DNA of 64,000 nucleotides from Crossaster papposus (GCA_037893245.1 JBAIAA010000433.1:1728948-1792947); one strand, 5' to 3'. Numbered from the stretch's first letter, positions 34,375 through 46,847 are shown. Numbers and translations are program-made. Notes: a model not told the origin generated them from the letters alone.

Positions 34375-34545
34375 GTTGTTCCTTGCGCGTGGCCGTACAT
34401 ACGCAAAATACATATTGTATTGTTATAAACCATCACTGTAGGCTGTGTAATCAACTGCAAGTATTAAGCATTTTACTATTTCTTCAGTTAGCAAATGCTG
34501 AACAGTAAAACTGTATTCTTGCAAACGGAAGCATTTGCTTTTTTT
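34375..34545. repeat. Dispersed repeat shared with about 41300-41370
   Basis: GCGTGG-CGTAC-TACGCA-AATACA and GTTATAAACCATCA match 41305-41365 in the same order. AGCAAATGCT (34492) and AGCATTTGCT (34529) form a small inverted pair. Confidence 0.45.
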
Positions 34546-35455
34546 ATAATGCCTTTCCTTTTTTTCCTGTACTTGTTTTTATATAAACAGCCCGTTGATC
34601 CACCCTGCCTCTTGAAATGGTACAGCCGTCTAGGGATCCAGACATACGACGAGAGGACGTTAGTGACTGCGACACAGTGTGCTAACAAGAGCCCGACTTA
34701 ATGCAATCTGCTACGTGACGGGACTAGGCCGATAAGGTGCTGATGAAACGCAGTTTGACGTATTGGGGAGTCTCTCTTGTTTTCACTTCCTCTATCCTTC
34801 TTGTGGTGGGGCAGAGAGGGGATCAGTTTGTCCAGGTGTTTAGAAGGAAGACGGGAGAATGACGTTGATTCTCCTGTCCTGTAAGACGGAGTAAGTGGGA
34901 ACTTACTCGGAGTGGAGAGGAGTCGGGGTAAGTGGATTTGGCTTCTTTTACGTGGGGGAAAGAGGGAAGGGGAATGACAAGAAATTGGATGCGTCTTTGG
35001 GTAGATTACAAAGCAAGACTCTGTTTGTACGAAACTTTGCTAACATCGCCACGTGATACGTGATTTGGTTTTAAAGAGCTGATTGTTTACAAATAACCGT
35101 CTGAGGAATAAGAAAAACGGTGTAAATTGTTAACTGATAATAAAACAAATCTGTGTTGGTGAATATGGAGAGAAAAAAAATTGGGATATTCTTGGCCATT
35201 GATATATTAGGGAGACAGAACCCGACTGCTGGGTCACAGTTTTTACACTGTACAAGGAGTGCACTTTAATTAAAGGTAGAGTTTACCATTATAAACTATA
35301 TAAAAATAGTAACCGGCGCAAATACTGATCAAAGAGTTTGTTTTAAAGGGGTGCGTATGTTCCGCAGTCACTACGTTACCTAGTCTCTACGTTCCACAAT
35401 CCCTGTGTCCAGTGGTGCAAATCTGTTTCGGCGAGGGGGGTGATGACCAATGAGA
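34546..35455. other. No gene seen
   Basis: Two overlapping frames at 34488-34701 on opposite strands lack motifs. G-rich + strand at 34800-34980. Nothing else stands out. Confidence 0.35.
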
Positions 35456-35520
35456 GTGGGGGGGGGGGGGGGGGAGGTGTGTGGGGGGGGGAGGTGTGTG
35501 GGGTGGGGGGGGGGGGGAGA
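35456..35520 (+). repeat. G-rich tract (potential G-quadruplex)
   Basis: Several runs of 8 to 19 G separated by AGGTGTGTG-type spacers. It could form G-quadruplex structures on the + strand. It may also be collapsed or error-prone in assembly. Confidence 0.7.
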
Positions 35521-36402
35521 AAGCTTACGTTGTGGGCCTTCCAACAATGTACATAATACCCCTTTTTGTGGAGTGGGTCGAATAATAATGTTTTACATAC
35601 ACCATTTTCTAGCCATGAAGAACTCCAGTATTGGAACACATTGCACATGTAGTCGAGTCATGCTGATAGCTCTAAGAAGGTGACTGGCCCTTCCATGTGT
35701 GGAGTCACAAATACAAAGAAAACGAGACAACCATGATGTAACAATACTTTCATTTGATTTTCACTTGTGGGTGTGTACGAGCCTCCACCTAGTTGTGGGG
35801 ACAGGCTCTTTTGTTTGGAAAAAAACAGACCGAGTAGTGGGGACATTTCCGGGTCCCCATAGCGCGTTGGGTCTTCAGTAAAAGTAGAACAAGGTAAAAG
35901 GTAAAAATAAAAGAAAATGTAGAAGAAGACAAATTAGGGTGATGTTGAACATTTTTGAATTTTAGAGTGTTTTGAGTTTGAGTTTAGGAATAATTGATGA
36001 GTTTGTAGGCGACAAAAACATAACGTCCTAACACTGTGCTCAGTGTAGCTAACGCTAATTTAAAGCCTATGATTCCTAGGTGGGTCATTTGTACCCAGAA
36101 GCGCGCGCTCATTGTAATTGAACGTTGAACTTGCCAATAACTCACACCGACTTAAAAAAAAAAGAGAGACAACCCAGACAGATTTACATAGAGTACTCAG
36201 GGATGAAACAGTTTAAGTTTATTTAGCCTGGGGTCTCCTCACTTGGAAGACAAAAAAATACAGGAACCGCTTTTGAATACTGCACTGTAAACAAACAAAC
36301 CATCGCCGTATTTTAGTTCACGGATTTTGAACGTAAAATTACGGTACTGCGACCTAGAAAATATCACGCATCCGTATAGTATATTACAATAGTATATAAG
36401 TT
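35521..36402. other. No gene seen
   Basis: No supported coding frame or repeat structure. Confidence 0.35.
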
Positions 36403-36715
36403 TGCTTCCGATAGCGACAACGTATTTCTATCATGTTTTAGTTATTTACCAAAATAACATAAAACACCATGATAGCACCAGCACTAATCATGTCCTCGCA
36501 CTTTACGAAAACCCAATAATTAGCGCTGTACCGATAGCGACATTAAACGTATCGCTATCATGTTTGAGTTATTTACCAAAATAACGTAAAACCCGATAAC
36601 GGCGCCCATACCATCATGTCTTCGCACTTCACGAAAAACCAATAATGGTATCGCCATCATGTTTTAGCCATTTACCAAAATAACACCAAACCCGACAATC
36701 CGAGTATTTTGTAAC
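36403..36715. repeat. Degenerate tandem repeat, about 100-127 bp unit, three copies
   Basis: The block ATCATGTTTTAGTTATTTACC followed by AAAATAAC starts at about 36430, 36557 and 36657. Each is followed by CGCACTT-ACGAAAA-CCAATAAT-type sequence. Units differ by small deletions. It lies just 3' of the DIRS-like gag fragment (minus strand) and could be part of that element, but this is not shown. Confidence 0.55.
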
Positions 36716-36804
36716 TCCAGAATTGGGTCCTGATGGCAGCTAAACCACGATCAATTGAACTTATTCATTACACAGGTGGCAGTATACAGGGGGTAGGTGG
36801 CGGG

Positions 36805-37721
36805 CTTCGAAATTAAATACAAAAAGTATCCGCATACTTCAGAAGTTGCCTAGCACGATTTCCATGACGCATCAAATAGATTGACGCAAAATTAATAATG
36901 CCGAGGTCCATTGCTCAACAGACGTTATACGCACATTTTGGGCCGCGTGGGGGCGAATTTGCCAAGCGGGTGAATCGGGCGAGCCGACCATAAACACGCA
37001 TTCATTTGGGGTGCCAGTATTGCTATGGCCCGGCCGCATTAGAGAACCAAATTCAATAAACGCCCCATTCCAAATTTTGTTCTGAATATGTTTAGGAAAC
37101 CCCATCCCCAGATCGTCACAAACTCTAGTCAGTGGGGTGTAGTCTTGAACAGGCGCAAGACTAGAAGAATGAGTGCTAGTATTGGCCGTAGTGGAACATG
37201 TAACGGAAATTACGTTTGGAGCGGGTGGTAAATTTACCGGCATCTGAACAATATTATTAACAACAGTGGACTCACCAAACCCCGAAGTTATGAGCGGTGC
37301 ATAAGCACTGGGCAGATCCAAGGGGGCGGCAGCGTTAGGGCGGGGGGCGGCAGCGTTAGGGCGAGGGGCAGCGAACGTCGGCGGGGCAAGAGGCACGACA
37401 ACAGTCGGCGTCGCATCCACAGCTGGCACCAATCGTGCGGATCCAACACCATCAGCCACAAGGCTTCGACCAGACCGTGAAGAACGGGGTCTGCCGCGTG
37501 TTTTTCTTCCCTCTGAAGCGTTTCCAGATGTAGATGCAACCGCTTGCTTCTTGGATTTAGGCATTGTTTTCGGCGAGAATTGATGCCGGTCGGTTAAGTT
37601 GAACTCGACAAGAGCGTGAAAAACTTGAAAATTGAGGAATGGCTACGGTAGACGAATTGCGAATCACGATTATTCTGACTATGCAAACATGTATTAAAAA
37701 CTTCGAAATTAAATACAAAAA
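36805..37721. repeat. 21-bp direct repeats bracketing the gag fragment
   Basis: CTTCGAAATTAAATACAAAA plus one more A is identical at 36805-36825 and 37701-37721. The gag reading frame is cut exactly where the left copy begins. This suggests an insertion with a long target duplication, or a deletion between short repeats. Confidence 0.7.
36826..37564 (-). pseudogene. DIRS-like retrotransposon gag fragment
   Basis: The start gives MPKSKKQAVASTSGNASEGR, a basic N-terminus, then a Pro/Ala-rich stretch with APRPNAAAP twice. The C-terminal part (GMGFPKHIQNKIWNGAFIEF, then ITSVEQWTSALLI) fits the ORF1 pattern of DIRS-type and related elements, in which I..I-G-FI-F and W--A blocks recur. The frame stops at 36872, but a neighbouring frame continues with YLMRHGNRARQLLKYADT to about 36826, so one frameshift occurred. 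No reverse transcriptase or tyrosine recombinase follows. A 21-bp direct repeat brackets the segment. The family call rests on remembered motifs. Confidence 0.5.
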
Positions 37722-39036
37722 CTGATAACTACTGTTTCTTCAACCTACTCGCAATCACTGCTACGACATGAATGGGGGGCTATAGCTCTGACCACAACGT
37801 AGATAAAGGAGGCCTAATTGTTTGTTCCCAACTCAGGGCCATAAAACAGCGTCCCAACTACCCGGTGACCTCCATATAGCGTGGGAAAGGGGAATTGGGC
37901 CAGACCCCTGCATACCAAGCTGTCTCGAGGCAATAAATTATTTTAAGTTTTAATTAACTTAAAAGTGGTTATTCAAACAATTGCATGATACAATTTTTGG
38001 CAAGCATAGGTTTATAATCGCATTAGATCTCTATTCGTATTCAAAATATTGAAATCAATCATGGGAAAGCGTGACTTCATTATGGCATGAAAATTGGAAT
38101 ATAAAACCAAATCAAGACATGTTTGTGGTTAGCAGGTTTATCATAGCATTTGTACACTATCTACTATCTACTGTCTATTGTTAGTGTGTAATATGTGTAA
38201 TAAGTTTAACCTGAAGTTACTTTGTGTCAATCTAGCCGAATTTTAGTAACGTACTGGGTTCATGTTGTATACCCCGTCTTTTTACAGGAAAAGCCCCAAA
38301 ATAGCCAAAAAAAGCCACTGTTTGTTTACAGGACGGTCCTGGCGTCCCGACTGCCATGCAGGACTTTCCCTGTACAATTACGGTTTTATTGTGTATGAGC
38401 TTCAGATGATTATTTAGGTACTTATTTTATTCGAGAAGTTGAGCCAATTAGAGCGTGGTCGCCGGCGGCCCGATGATGAACTGGGTCAATTTGGTGTCCA
38501 GTTCTGAATAAGAAATGCAATTTGGTTAGAAGCGGTTTGCTAGGACACAACAGATTTTGTAAAGCGTTCTGACACAATGAGACGAAACAGGGCACAGTGG
38601 GAAAAACTGCAAAATAAATAAAAGGATGATTTTTATTCTTCTCAGATTTATAGATTATGTAATCTTTGGTATGCCTAATAACCATATTTTGTTGAGAAAT
38701 AGTATGGAAGTAGTATAATACAGGGGAAACAATGGACATTTTCCATATCACATGGATACAATTAAAAACTTTAAAGGCCTTTTCTTAATATTTATATTTT
38801 GCGACATGTTGATAAACGCCAATTCTAAACAGCCACAACTTTTTCTTGAAAAGTCCAGTTGAAATGCAAGAGACAGCAATGTAAGGAGAATGTTATCCTA
38901 TTTTATAATACCAGAGAAGCCTTATTTCAACATCTGCCCAGTTCCCACTAATTTTGCCAGAACTCCTAACGAATACCTGGAACAAGATCAGTAGTTGATA
39001 TTGTTTTGCAAATTTGGATAGTATTGAATTGAAATC
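37722..39036. other. No gene seen
   Basis: A 109-codon minus-strand frame (38422-38751) has no motif. No tandem or inverted repeat stands out. Confidence 0.35.
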
Positions 39037-39183
39037 TACACCCTAAAAACAGATTTGTTGAAATAACCGATTGATTGGTAGATATGTGTCCAACTAATAA
39101 TATTGGTCAATTTTAACCAAAATAGTAGTCGAAATAACCAATATTTTGGTTAAAATTTACTAATAAACTGATTGGACGCATAT

Positions 39184-40659
39184 TTTCAGCGTTTTCACGA
39201 AGATACGAATTTGGCCACGGGGAGTTGCACATTGGTTTTAAGAAAATCAGGTTTTAAGTTGGTCACTTTTTGAAAAAGAGATTTCGCCTATTTGTAAAGC
39301 ACATAATTTGGTACGTACAATGTACAGAGAGGTGATATCTAACACTTTAACAATATACCTATGGCGGGGCCGTCCAAAGTTTTCAACATTTTAATGGTCG
39401 TACAAAGCGTACGACAGGGGGGAGGGGGGAGGGGGGTCGGAGGCCGCGTACGACTTTAAATTGTGAATAAAATGTTGATTTTGTACCGTACAATCAGCAA
39501 AAGATAATTATATAATTGGTTTTGTTTCCTTCTTTTTATATCTCGAAAGAATTTTCAACGTTAAAATCATAAGCGATACAAAGTCCGCTGTTCAAAAATG
39601 ATTGCTTCGGCAGGTATGGTTATACCTTGTTAACAGCTATTGTGCAACTCCGAGAAAAAAAAACCGATGCGTCCCTGGCTAGCTATACGTAGCTTGCGAG
39701 GATGAGATACTTTTGACGCCGCCCGCACTACATGCCGCGGAGACCGATTTGTCAATGATTTCGTATAGCGCAACGTTAACCATGCGGTGTACATACACAC
39801 ATTGATGCCCTAGCCCTGAATAAGCGCGCGAATGTGCCAAACGTGAATGAATAACCTTTGACACGACTTTACTGCGACTCGTTCCCACAGCTGTGCATGG
39901 ACATCGTGCACGCAATGCCCCACCGCGCGCTACCGGTGTTTGGACTAAATGTTGAAAAGTACTACTTTGGGGGGAGGGAGGGGGGTCTTGAAAAGTAGTA
40001 CGCTCTGTACGACATTAAAAATGTTGACAACTTTGGACGGCCCCTAAAGAACTCTAACAAATTTAATTTACGAGTAATTAATGTAGATATAAATTCGTCT
40101 GTTCGTGAACATTCCCAATCTACGGTGGTGGCTTTTTTGCACATAGCGCACGAATTTGTCTCTTCGTGAAAACTTAAAAACAAATTTTGCCCTAATTTGT
40201 CCCTTCGTATATACATTGTATATACATTGTACGCGCGTTGTTTTTGCACTCGGAGCAACGTTATTTCTATCTACGCAGGGAAAAAATATAATTCGTCTGT
40301 TCGTGAAAACTTACAAATTAGATTTCGTCTGTTCGTGAAAATTCCAAATCTACGATTGTGGCTTTTTTGCACATAGCGCACGAATTAGTTTCTTCGTGAA
40401 AACTTAAAAACTAGTTTTGCCTTAATTTGTCCCTTCGTGAATGTATATACATTGTATATACATTGTACGCGCGTTGTTTTTGCACTCGGAGCAACGTGAA
40501 AACTGAAAATACGATTTGGGTGAAATTTCCCCTGTATGATTTTTGTAATCCTAATGATTCAGACTGATTTTGACAATACTAACCTCGCCAGAATGTTCGT
40601 TGCTATCCACCTAATCGATTTCGGCAAAAAAACGAATTTCGAAAAAAAAAACGCAGACG
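39184..40659 (-). mobile_element. CGAAGAGACGAAT-rich non-autonomous element, copy 2
   Basis: ATAT at 39180-39183 and 40660-40663 is a 4-bp target duplication, confirmed by comparison with the uninterrupted host MITE. The ends share TC(A/T)GCGTTTT, with CACGAAGATACGAATTTGGCC next to the left end. Many TTCGTCTGTTCGTGAAAA-type motifs lie inside. It is a reverse-complement relative of 25690-27107. It carries a further insertion at 39362-40044. No coding frame. Confidence 0.8.
39362..40044. mobile_element. GGGGCCGTCCAAAG element nested in copy 2
   Basis: GGGGCCGTCCAAAGTT and CAACATTTT-AATG-GTCGTACA-AGCGTAC near the left end face the complement at the right end, about 50 bp of inverted repeat. TA flanks both sides (39360-39361 and 40045-40046), and the host sequence known from 25690-27107 is continuous without it. 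G-rich tracts (GGGGGGAGGGGGGAGG and GGGGGGAGGGAGGG) lie just inside both ends. Non-coding. Confidence 0.75.
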
Positions 40660-40709
40660 ATATGTACCAATCAATTGATCATTTTCAACCAATCTGTTAT
40701 TAGGGTGTA

Positions 40710-41929
40710 GCCAATTTTTTGAAATAGGCCTATACTACAACCTTGCAGTATTCCTTCTACTTTTCAGAGACCAGCCGCCTTCAGGGAAAACCCCCCTAAT
40801 TGTTCTTAAATGTTCTCAAATTATTATGTATAACATCTTTCTTTGGACACCGATTTGGGAAAGTGCCCCAAAAGACAAGGGACGCAAACGCAGGCCAGTG
40901 GGTGTTTAAAATGTTGCGAGAGGCATCCCTATAACATGGCGAAACCCATCTTAAGATGCATTCTTTGACTAAACAGATGAACGGCATGGAAACATTAAAG
41001 CAAGAAAGCGAAGACGTATAAAGAAAACTAGCATTTGCTTTTACTATCAGTCTTAAAGCATTTACTAGCATCTGTATGAATAATATACTATAATATTAGC
41101 ATTTGCTATGTGAATAAATAATGCAAAATACTAGTATGCAAAATAGGAGCTTACATGTGTGTAATCAGGCAGATAATGTATAAACATGGAAGAGGGAGTG
41201 TGTAGGATCAAAATACAAGCAGTTTGTACCTGGTTTGGGAAAAGAAATGAGACGTGGATTGCTAATAATTTCTTGCAACATTCTGGGGATGGAAAGAGGC
41301 ACTGTTTTGTGTGCGTGGCAGTACCTACGCACAATACAGACTGTGTTGTTATAAACCATCATTAGGTTTATAAACTTGATAACCCAATTTGCTACATTAT
41401 GAAACATGCAGCTTTTCACACAAGTATATACTTTCTTGTCGACAGGTCCCTAAGCTTTTTCGGTCAATTTCGAAAAATAAGTAACCAGTTTAATCGTCGT
41501 TCGGTTTCGCGCAAAATGAAATACTGCTCCAAAATCTTCATTTAATTTCGTTTTCTGCGTCATGCGATTTAAACAAAACAACCTTCCAAATTAAAAATTC
41601 GTAAACTCAAACAACATTCCGATTTGCAAACAAATTTACATTTCAAACCAAATTGAATGTCTCTAAACGAAACTGAATGCCCTGAAAGTGAAAAAGAACC
41701 ACAGACATTGCAACATGAAAACAATTTGCTTGAATATATACATCCAACAACGAATGTTAGTGCTTTCCTATTACGAACTTGTCGAGAAAACGTTTTGATC
41801 ATGTTGGTAGGCCTACTGATACAGTTATACACAGCACGATATGAGACCAAGGGACTCTCTCCTTAGTACCCCCAGACTATTGTTACCTAACGCACAATTC
41901 TCACGATTTTCCAAACCTAATTCTCTGGA
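40710..41929. other. No gene seen; dispersed repeat at about 41300-41370
   Basis: About 41300-41370 matches 34375-34440. Short AGCATTTGCT and GCATTTACTAGCA units lie at 41025-41070. Open frames lack motifs. Confidence 0.4.
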
Positions 41930-42095
41930 TGTCTATAAATTGCTCCGTTTTGTCTTAAGGAAGACAAGGAACCAGACTACAAAAACAGCATCACATTTCT
42001 TGTATTTTTCCCTATAAACACAAAACTTTACAAATAGGTCAGCGTCACAATATTTACTTTAAATACACCCCCCCCCCCCCCCCCCCCCCCCCCAC
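41930..42095. repeat. Dispersed repeat fragment and C29 run
   Basis: GGAACCAGACTACAA-AA-AGCAT followed by AACACAAAACTTTA and GTCAGCGT-ACAA matches 44052-44160, so both continue from a GTCTGGTTCCC MITE. A C run lies at about 42066-42093. Confidence 0.5.
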
Positions 42096-43980
42096 TCCCC
42101 CAAACATCCATTTAAAATACATCGAATGCAAATGGTGTAACTACCTTTAACTTTGAAGATCTAAGTTCACCTTCGGGAGAATATTTACATATTCAATCAA
42201 CTTGGAGTCCCACATTCAAATACATTGCGTTATTTGCACGAGCTCCTCCCAAGAAGAGACCATTTATGTCGAGAACTTTCATTTAAACCCTCTACTACTC
42301 GATCTAAGGGTGATGGGACCGTTATTAAATAAAATAAATCTAGGAAATTAGGCCATACAAGCCCGGAGTGTTTTCTGAAACCAGATTCTGCACACATTCG
42401 CGTTGCTCAGGGGGAGTGCGCACAATGGACATTGAGGGTTTCGAAGAACATATGGCTTCCCATATGGATCTCTCACATATTGTCTACAGGGTTTGGCCAG
42501 ATTAGTACATTTAAAAATTCATATTATCGCAAGATATTTACGAAAAAGATAAATATCCGTGGAAAGGATATAATGTCCCCTTATTGCCATGGGTGACTGA
42601 ACAAACAAGAGTTATGAAAGGTGCTGAAATCAGCACTGACAATTTGTCCACTTTAATAACAAAGCTCAGGCAAATTAGGTTGATGTTTGAACAGATTTGA
42701 AAAGTTATGACAGGGTTGATGAGTCAATTTTTCTGATCCCTTTCTTTTTGTGGTACATTTGCCTGACAAATCACCATCATCACCATTCATGTTAATGCAT
42801 AGCTGGCATCTTCGTCTCCTGTCTCTTAATGCCCGCCTTAAAATCCCAACTTGTCACAGTCCTGATTCCAGTGCCTTTCATAACTGTCTTGTTTGTTCAG
42901 TCATCAATGCCAATGACATTATGAACCTTATACCATCGGACAGAGAACATTCTACTCTTTCCACAAACATTTGTATATATTTGATAGTCTAATTGCGACA
43001 ATATATGTATTTAATAAAATTGGGTTATACTTATTTTAAAGAATACCATTTTTTATACTACATTGCGTATTAAAACAAAATGGAACACATTTTACACACA
43101 TTTTTTGTAAACACATTTTTTGATGGGTTTAACTTGCTCCATAAATATAAAAAACATACTTTCTCATATCCTATATACTTTTGTTTCTGTATCAATGAAC
43201 TTTTTGGCCAAACACAATAGCCTAGGTAAAGTTAATGTTAATATGCTTCCATCCACTTTGCTGCCAAATGAACCACATTGACATATCATCTCTTTCATTT
43301 ACGTGACTATTTATGTGGATGCAGGTGTCCAAATGAGATGGGGGAAAAACTATTGTGTTGAGAAATAAGAATTTGTTCAATGTATAAGTTATTATTTAAA
43401 AACAATTGCTAGTATGTGTGTGTATTTATTCATACTACACACTGTAATTACCATGACATCTTCGACAATTTTTGCCGAGCAGTAGACATTTCTAGAATTG
43501 TTGTCTTCATGACATGCAGTTGTACCTGGTTTTTTTAGCTAAATCTTTACTATCTATAAAGAAAACAAATATTGAAGCAACAGCATAACAGTATATGGTG
43601 GACACGATTTGGAGGTATTTTGATTTGTATCCAATATCGCATTTTGTAAATCCCTTGGGGGGGAGGGGGGTAGGTGGACAACAATTCCCCTCCCCCTATT
43701 CATTATTCCAAATGCCTTATTATTTCAAAGCTTAACTTGAAATAAATGCCCAATTTAATATGAAATATCTTACTTGACTGTACATCAAGTACATGTACGT
43801 CTCAAGAATCCTTGTGTCCTGCCATATTCGAAAAAGTCGAACATTTGTATCAATTTTCAACGATGGTCGGGCAGCTATCGTTGGAAAAACGGACTTATAT
43901 TGCCCCCAAATACCAAAATAGTTAGTCCACACTTTGCTTGCAAATCGGTTACGCATCCGTGAATGAGTGCAAGCGAGCTA
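42096..43980. other. No gene supported; dispersed repeat copy B at 42885-43065
   Basis: 42885-43065 matches 11605-11785. The open frame at 42750-42992 reads across this repeat (FHNCLVCSVINANDIMN) and could hint at a decayed element-coding region, but no motif identifies it. The rest shows nothing. Confidence 0.4.
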
Positions 43981-44063
43981 TAGTCTGGCTCCCTGACTCG
44001 ACGATTCCCCGACGTCTACAAAAAGCGTCCTTTTGTCAGAAGTAGGGTTAGGGAACCAGACTA
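43981..44063. mobile_element. GTCTGGTTCCC MITE, copy 1
   Basis: Begins TAGTCTGGCTCCCTGAC and ends GTTAGGGAACCAGACTA, about 83 bp. A second copy is at 63790-63870. Internal GACGTCTACAAAAAGCGTCC is not conserved. Confidence 0.65.
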
Positions 44064-44199
44064 CAAGAAAAGCATTTTTTTTAAATTGGTTTTCCAACAT
44101 CGTGAACACAAAACTTTAAGCGGATCAGTGTTACAACATTAATTTGTTATAAAATATTAATCCCCAAACACATTCATTTCTTCAAAATTGCACCAAAAG

Positions 44200-44330
44200 C
44201 AAATAGAGTGCTTATACCTGTGTTCCACAATACCTGTGTTCACTAATCCCTATATTCCCCAATCCCTTAGTTCCCCAATCCTGGTGTTCTCCAATGCCTA
44301 TATTTCCTAGTTCCTATATTCCTCAATCCC
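44200..44330. repeat. Degenerate TTCCCCAATCCCTATA minisatellite, block 1
   Basis: About seven imperfect 16-18-bp units such as CCCTATATTCCCCAAT. The same repeat makes up 46848-47105. It ends exactly at the start of the TACACCC MITE. Confidence 0.6.
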
Positions 44331-44566
44331 TACACCCGAAAACAGATTGGTTAAAAATAACCACTTGATTGGTAGATATGTGTCCAACCAATATATTGAA
44401 AAATGTTACCCAAAATATTGGATATTTTGATCAAGACTTTTTGTTAAGATAACCAACATCATTGGTTATTTTGACAACTATTTTGTTTAAAATTGACCAA
44501 TATCATCGGTTAGACACAAATCTACCAATCAGTTGGTTATTTCCACCAATTTTGTTTTAGGGTGTA
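44331..44566. mobile_element. TACACCC MITE, copy 2 (intact)
   Basis: Starts TACACCCGAAAACAGATTGG and ends CCAATTTTGTTTTAGGGTGTA; TTGGTAGATATGTGTCCAAC on the left faces its complement GACACAAATCTACCAATCAG on the right. About 236 bp. It gives the uninterrupted reference for the split copy at 39037-40709. Confidence 0.75.
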
Positions 44567-46847
44567 TACTGTTAAACAAATATATGTTAATTAACAATAC
44601 ATTATATTGTCAATTGGCATTACAGAAGTTACTGTTTTTTAACAGTACATTCTACTGTGTTTTTTATCTCTGTTTATTAACATAGATTCTACTGCATTGG
44701 GTGCTGTACACCTACAGGGATTCTCCTGTTTTGCAACAGTGATTAAGCCGTTGTTGTTTTGTTAATATAACAGCAAGTTTTATGTCGAAGTTTTGTCCAA
44801 AAAACAAACGCTCCTGTTGAAGTACAGTTCTCTGTTGTTATACGTATTGCGGCAATTTACACTAATGAATGAAGTAGGAATGGGAACCAGACTTATATTA
44901 GGCCTATAAAAGTTATTACACATTACACATTAGACAATACTATTTGTCACAAGAGGGCGCAATTTCTCATTTATAAATATTCATTATTTGTCACGATTCA
45001 CCTCCCCTTATGTAAAACCAGTTGATGAATGCTAATAGCTTGCGATTGATTTCTAGGTGTGGTATCCCAAATAAGAGAATAGCGAGAACGTTTGAAATAG
45101 TTTGAGTTTCTTACTTTGCATAACATTGTTTTCTATAGATCGTGGAACGTTTAGGCTGGTTAGATTTTGTTTGGGGCAGTTCTTGTCAGAGACTCGAGGA
45201 GATCGGTGGTGCGGTAGCACAGTTTTATGGAGCGTTAGCTCGAGATTATTTGTGGGAAAGTTTGTTTCCTCCCCCAAAGGAGTGGCGATAGCCAAGTTAT
45301 TTGATCAGCGATAGCTGTATACAAAAAAATTGATAAACATTATACCGATCGAGCCTGCCTGATTTTACAGCCAAGGGAGTCAGGCTTTTAGGACAGCTTT
45401 CGTCAAAAAAAATGTAAGTTTCATATATTATATGCATGTTTAATTATTGATAGTTTTGCTTAGAATATGTCTATTTTCTGGTATTTTCTGCAACGCCCCG
45501 TTGCAACGCATTACTATTGTGAAACATGCATATGCAGATTGGTCATATCGCACGATATTTGTACTCAGTAATAGCCGCAGTAATATTATACAGGTTTATT
45601 GATTTTTAAACCTATATTGCACAATTTGGCAATACCCTTATTTTTTTAAATGTATAATTTCCAGGGCTCCCTTTAGTGGAGTTACAGTTACAGTTTATTC
45701 TGCCAAACACTGAGGAAAGGGTTTATACTGGGATCCCCAACGGTGACGGCGAGGGACACCCTCCTAAGGAACCTCCCTCTACGGGCCCACATCATCATCG
45801 GTACATCGGCAACGCCCCAGCGGTTCGCCTCCGATGTATGTGCACGTACCCGTAAAGTTGAAACATTATAGACATTATACAAACATGTACTGTACCAAAT
45901 TGGCAGATTTCAGTTGTAGTTATCTAAAGTAAATCGCTCGTAAAGGGCACTAATTAGTGTTATTAGTGTTGATAGAGTTGTGTGTGTGCCAGTTTGTTCA
46001 AGATTGAACAGATTAACACTTGTATTTAATTGTTATTGTAAATAAATAATAAGTTTTTTTGTTTGATGAATATAAACGTTCGTTTCGGAAGATTTGTTTT
46101 ATTTTAAATTGTCAGTGGCGTGTTCCACAAGATACATTACTCGCTAGATAGAACCCAGGTTGTGACACTATTACTATACACAGTACACAGTACAAATGCT
46201 ACGATAACCTGGTAAACGCTACACTTTAACCATTGTCGTGAGTTTCTTTTATAATCAGCCGTTCCCGCCATGATAAAGTCACGCTTTTAAATGAATAATT
46301 TCAATATTTCAATGCGGCGGAAGATGTGATGCGATTATTCAGCTTTTTTTGCTAAAAATCAAAAAAAATTCAGGGAATTCCTTTAATAATTACAAAAAAG
46401 TGGTCAAACAAATGTGTTTCATGGTAAAACAACACAGTTTAACATGACCTTTGTGAACACCAATTTTCCTCAGCTCTGATTGGTCAGTTGCTGCTTAATG
46501 ATATTTGGTGTAGAAGAACAGTGGATTCCCTCTAAATAAATACTTCGTTGGCGTTGCTGTATATTTACAGCAAAATGTGTTGTTATGAAACAGTGATGTT
46601 GCTGTATCTTGACAGAGACGGGTTGAAATGCTTGTTTAAAACGTGATGTTTCTTGTTCCATTACAACACATCTTAATTTATCAGCGAACATTCTGTAACC
46701 AAACAGAGAAATTCAGAAAAATGTATATACAGTACTAGTCTGGTTTCTATACAAAGAAATCCTAAAACAGTAATATCTACTGTTATATTTTGACATTTTC
46801 AACAGAAAAACAACTGTGCCGGTACACAATTTTTAACAGTGATATCC
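44567..46847. other. No gene clearly supported
   Basis: About 45140-45314 (+) is preceded by an acceptor-like TTGTTTTCTATAG and gives a 58-residue frame (RLVRFCLGQFLSETRGDRWC, then KFVSSPKGVAIAKLFDQR), which might be a terminal exon of something unknown. ACAGTA-type units (CTGTTAAA, ACAGTACATTCTACTG) recur at 44570-44830 and 46740-46830. Nothing else is recognisable. Confidence 0.25.

Larger units (their letters stand above)
39037..40709. mobile_element. TACACCC MITE, copy 1, split by a later insertion
   Basis: The left part (39037-39183) reads TACACCCTAAAAACAGATTTG with TTGGTAGATATGTGTCCAAC, and the right part (40660-40709) ends AACC-AATCTGTTATTAGGGTGTA. The uninterrupted relative at 44331-44566 shows these to be the two sides of one MITE of about 200-240 bp. 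An ATAT-flanked element (39184-40659) splits it. Confidence 0.75.
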
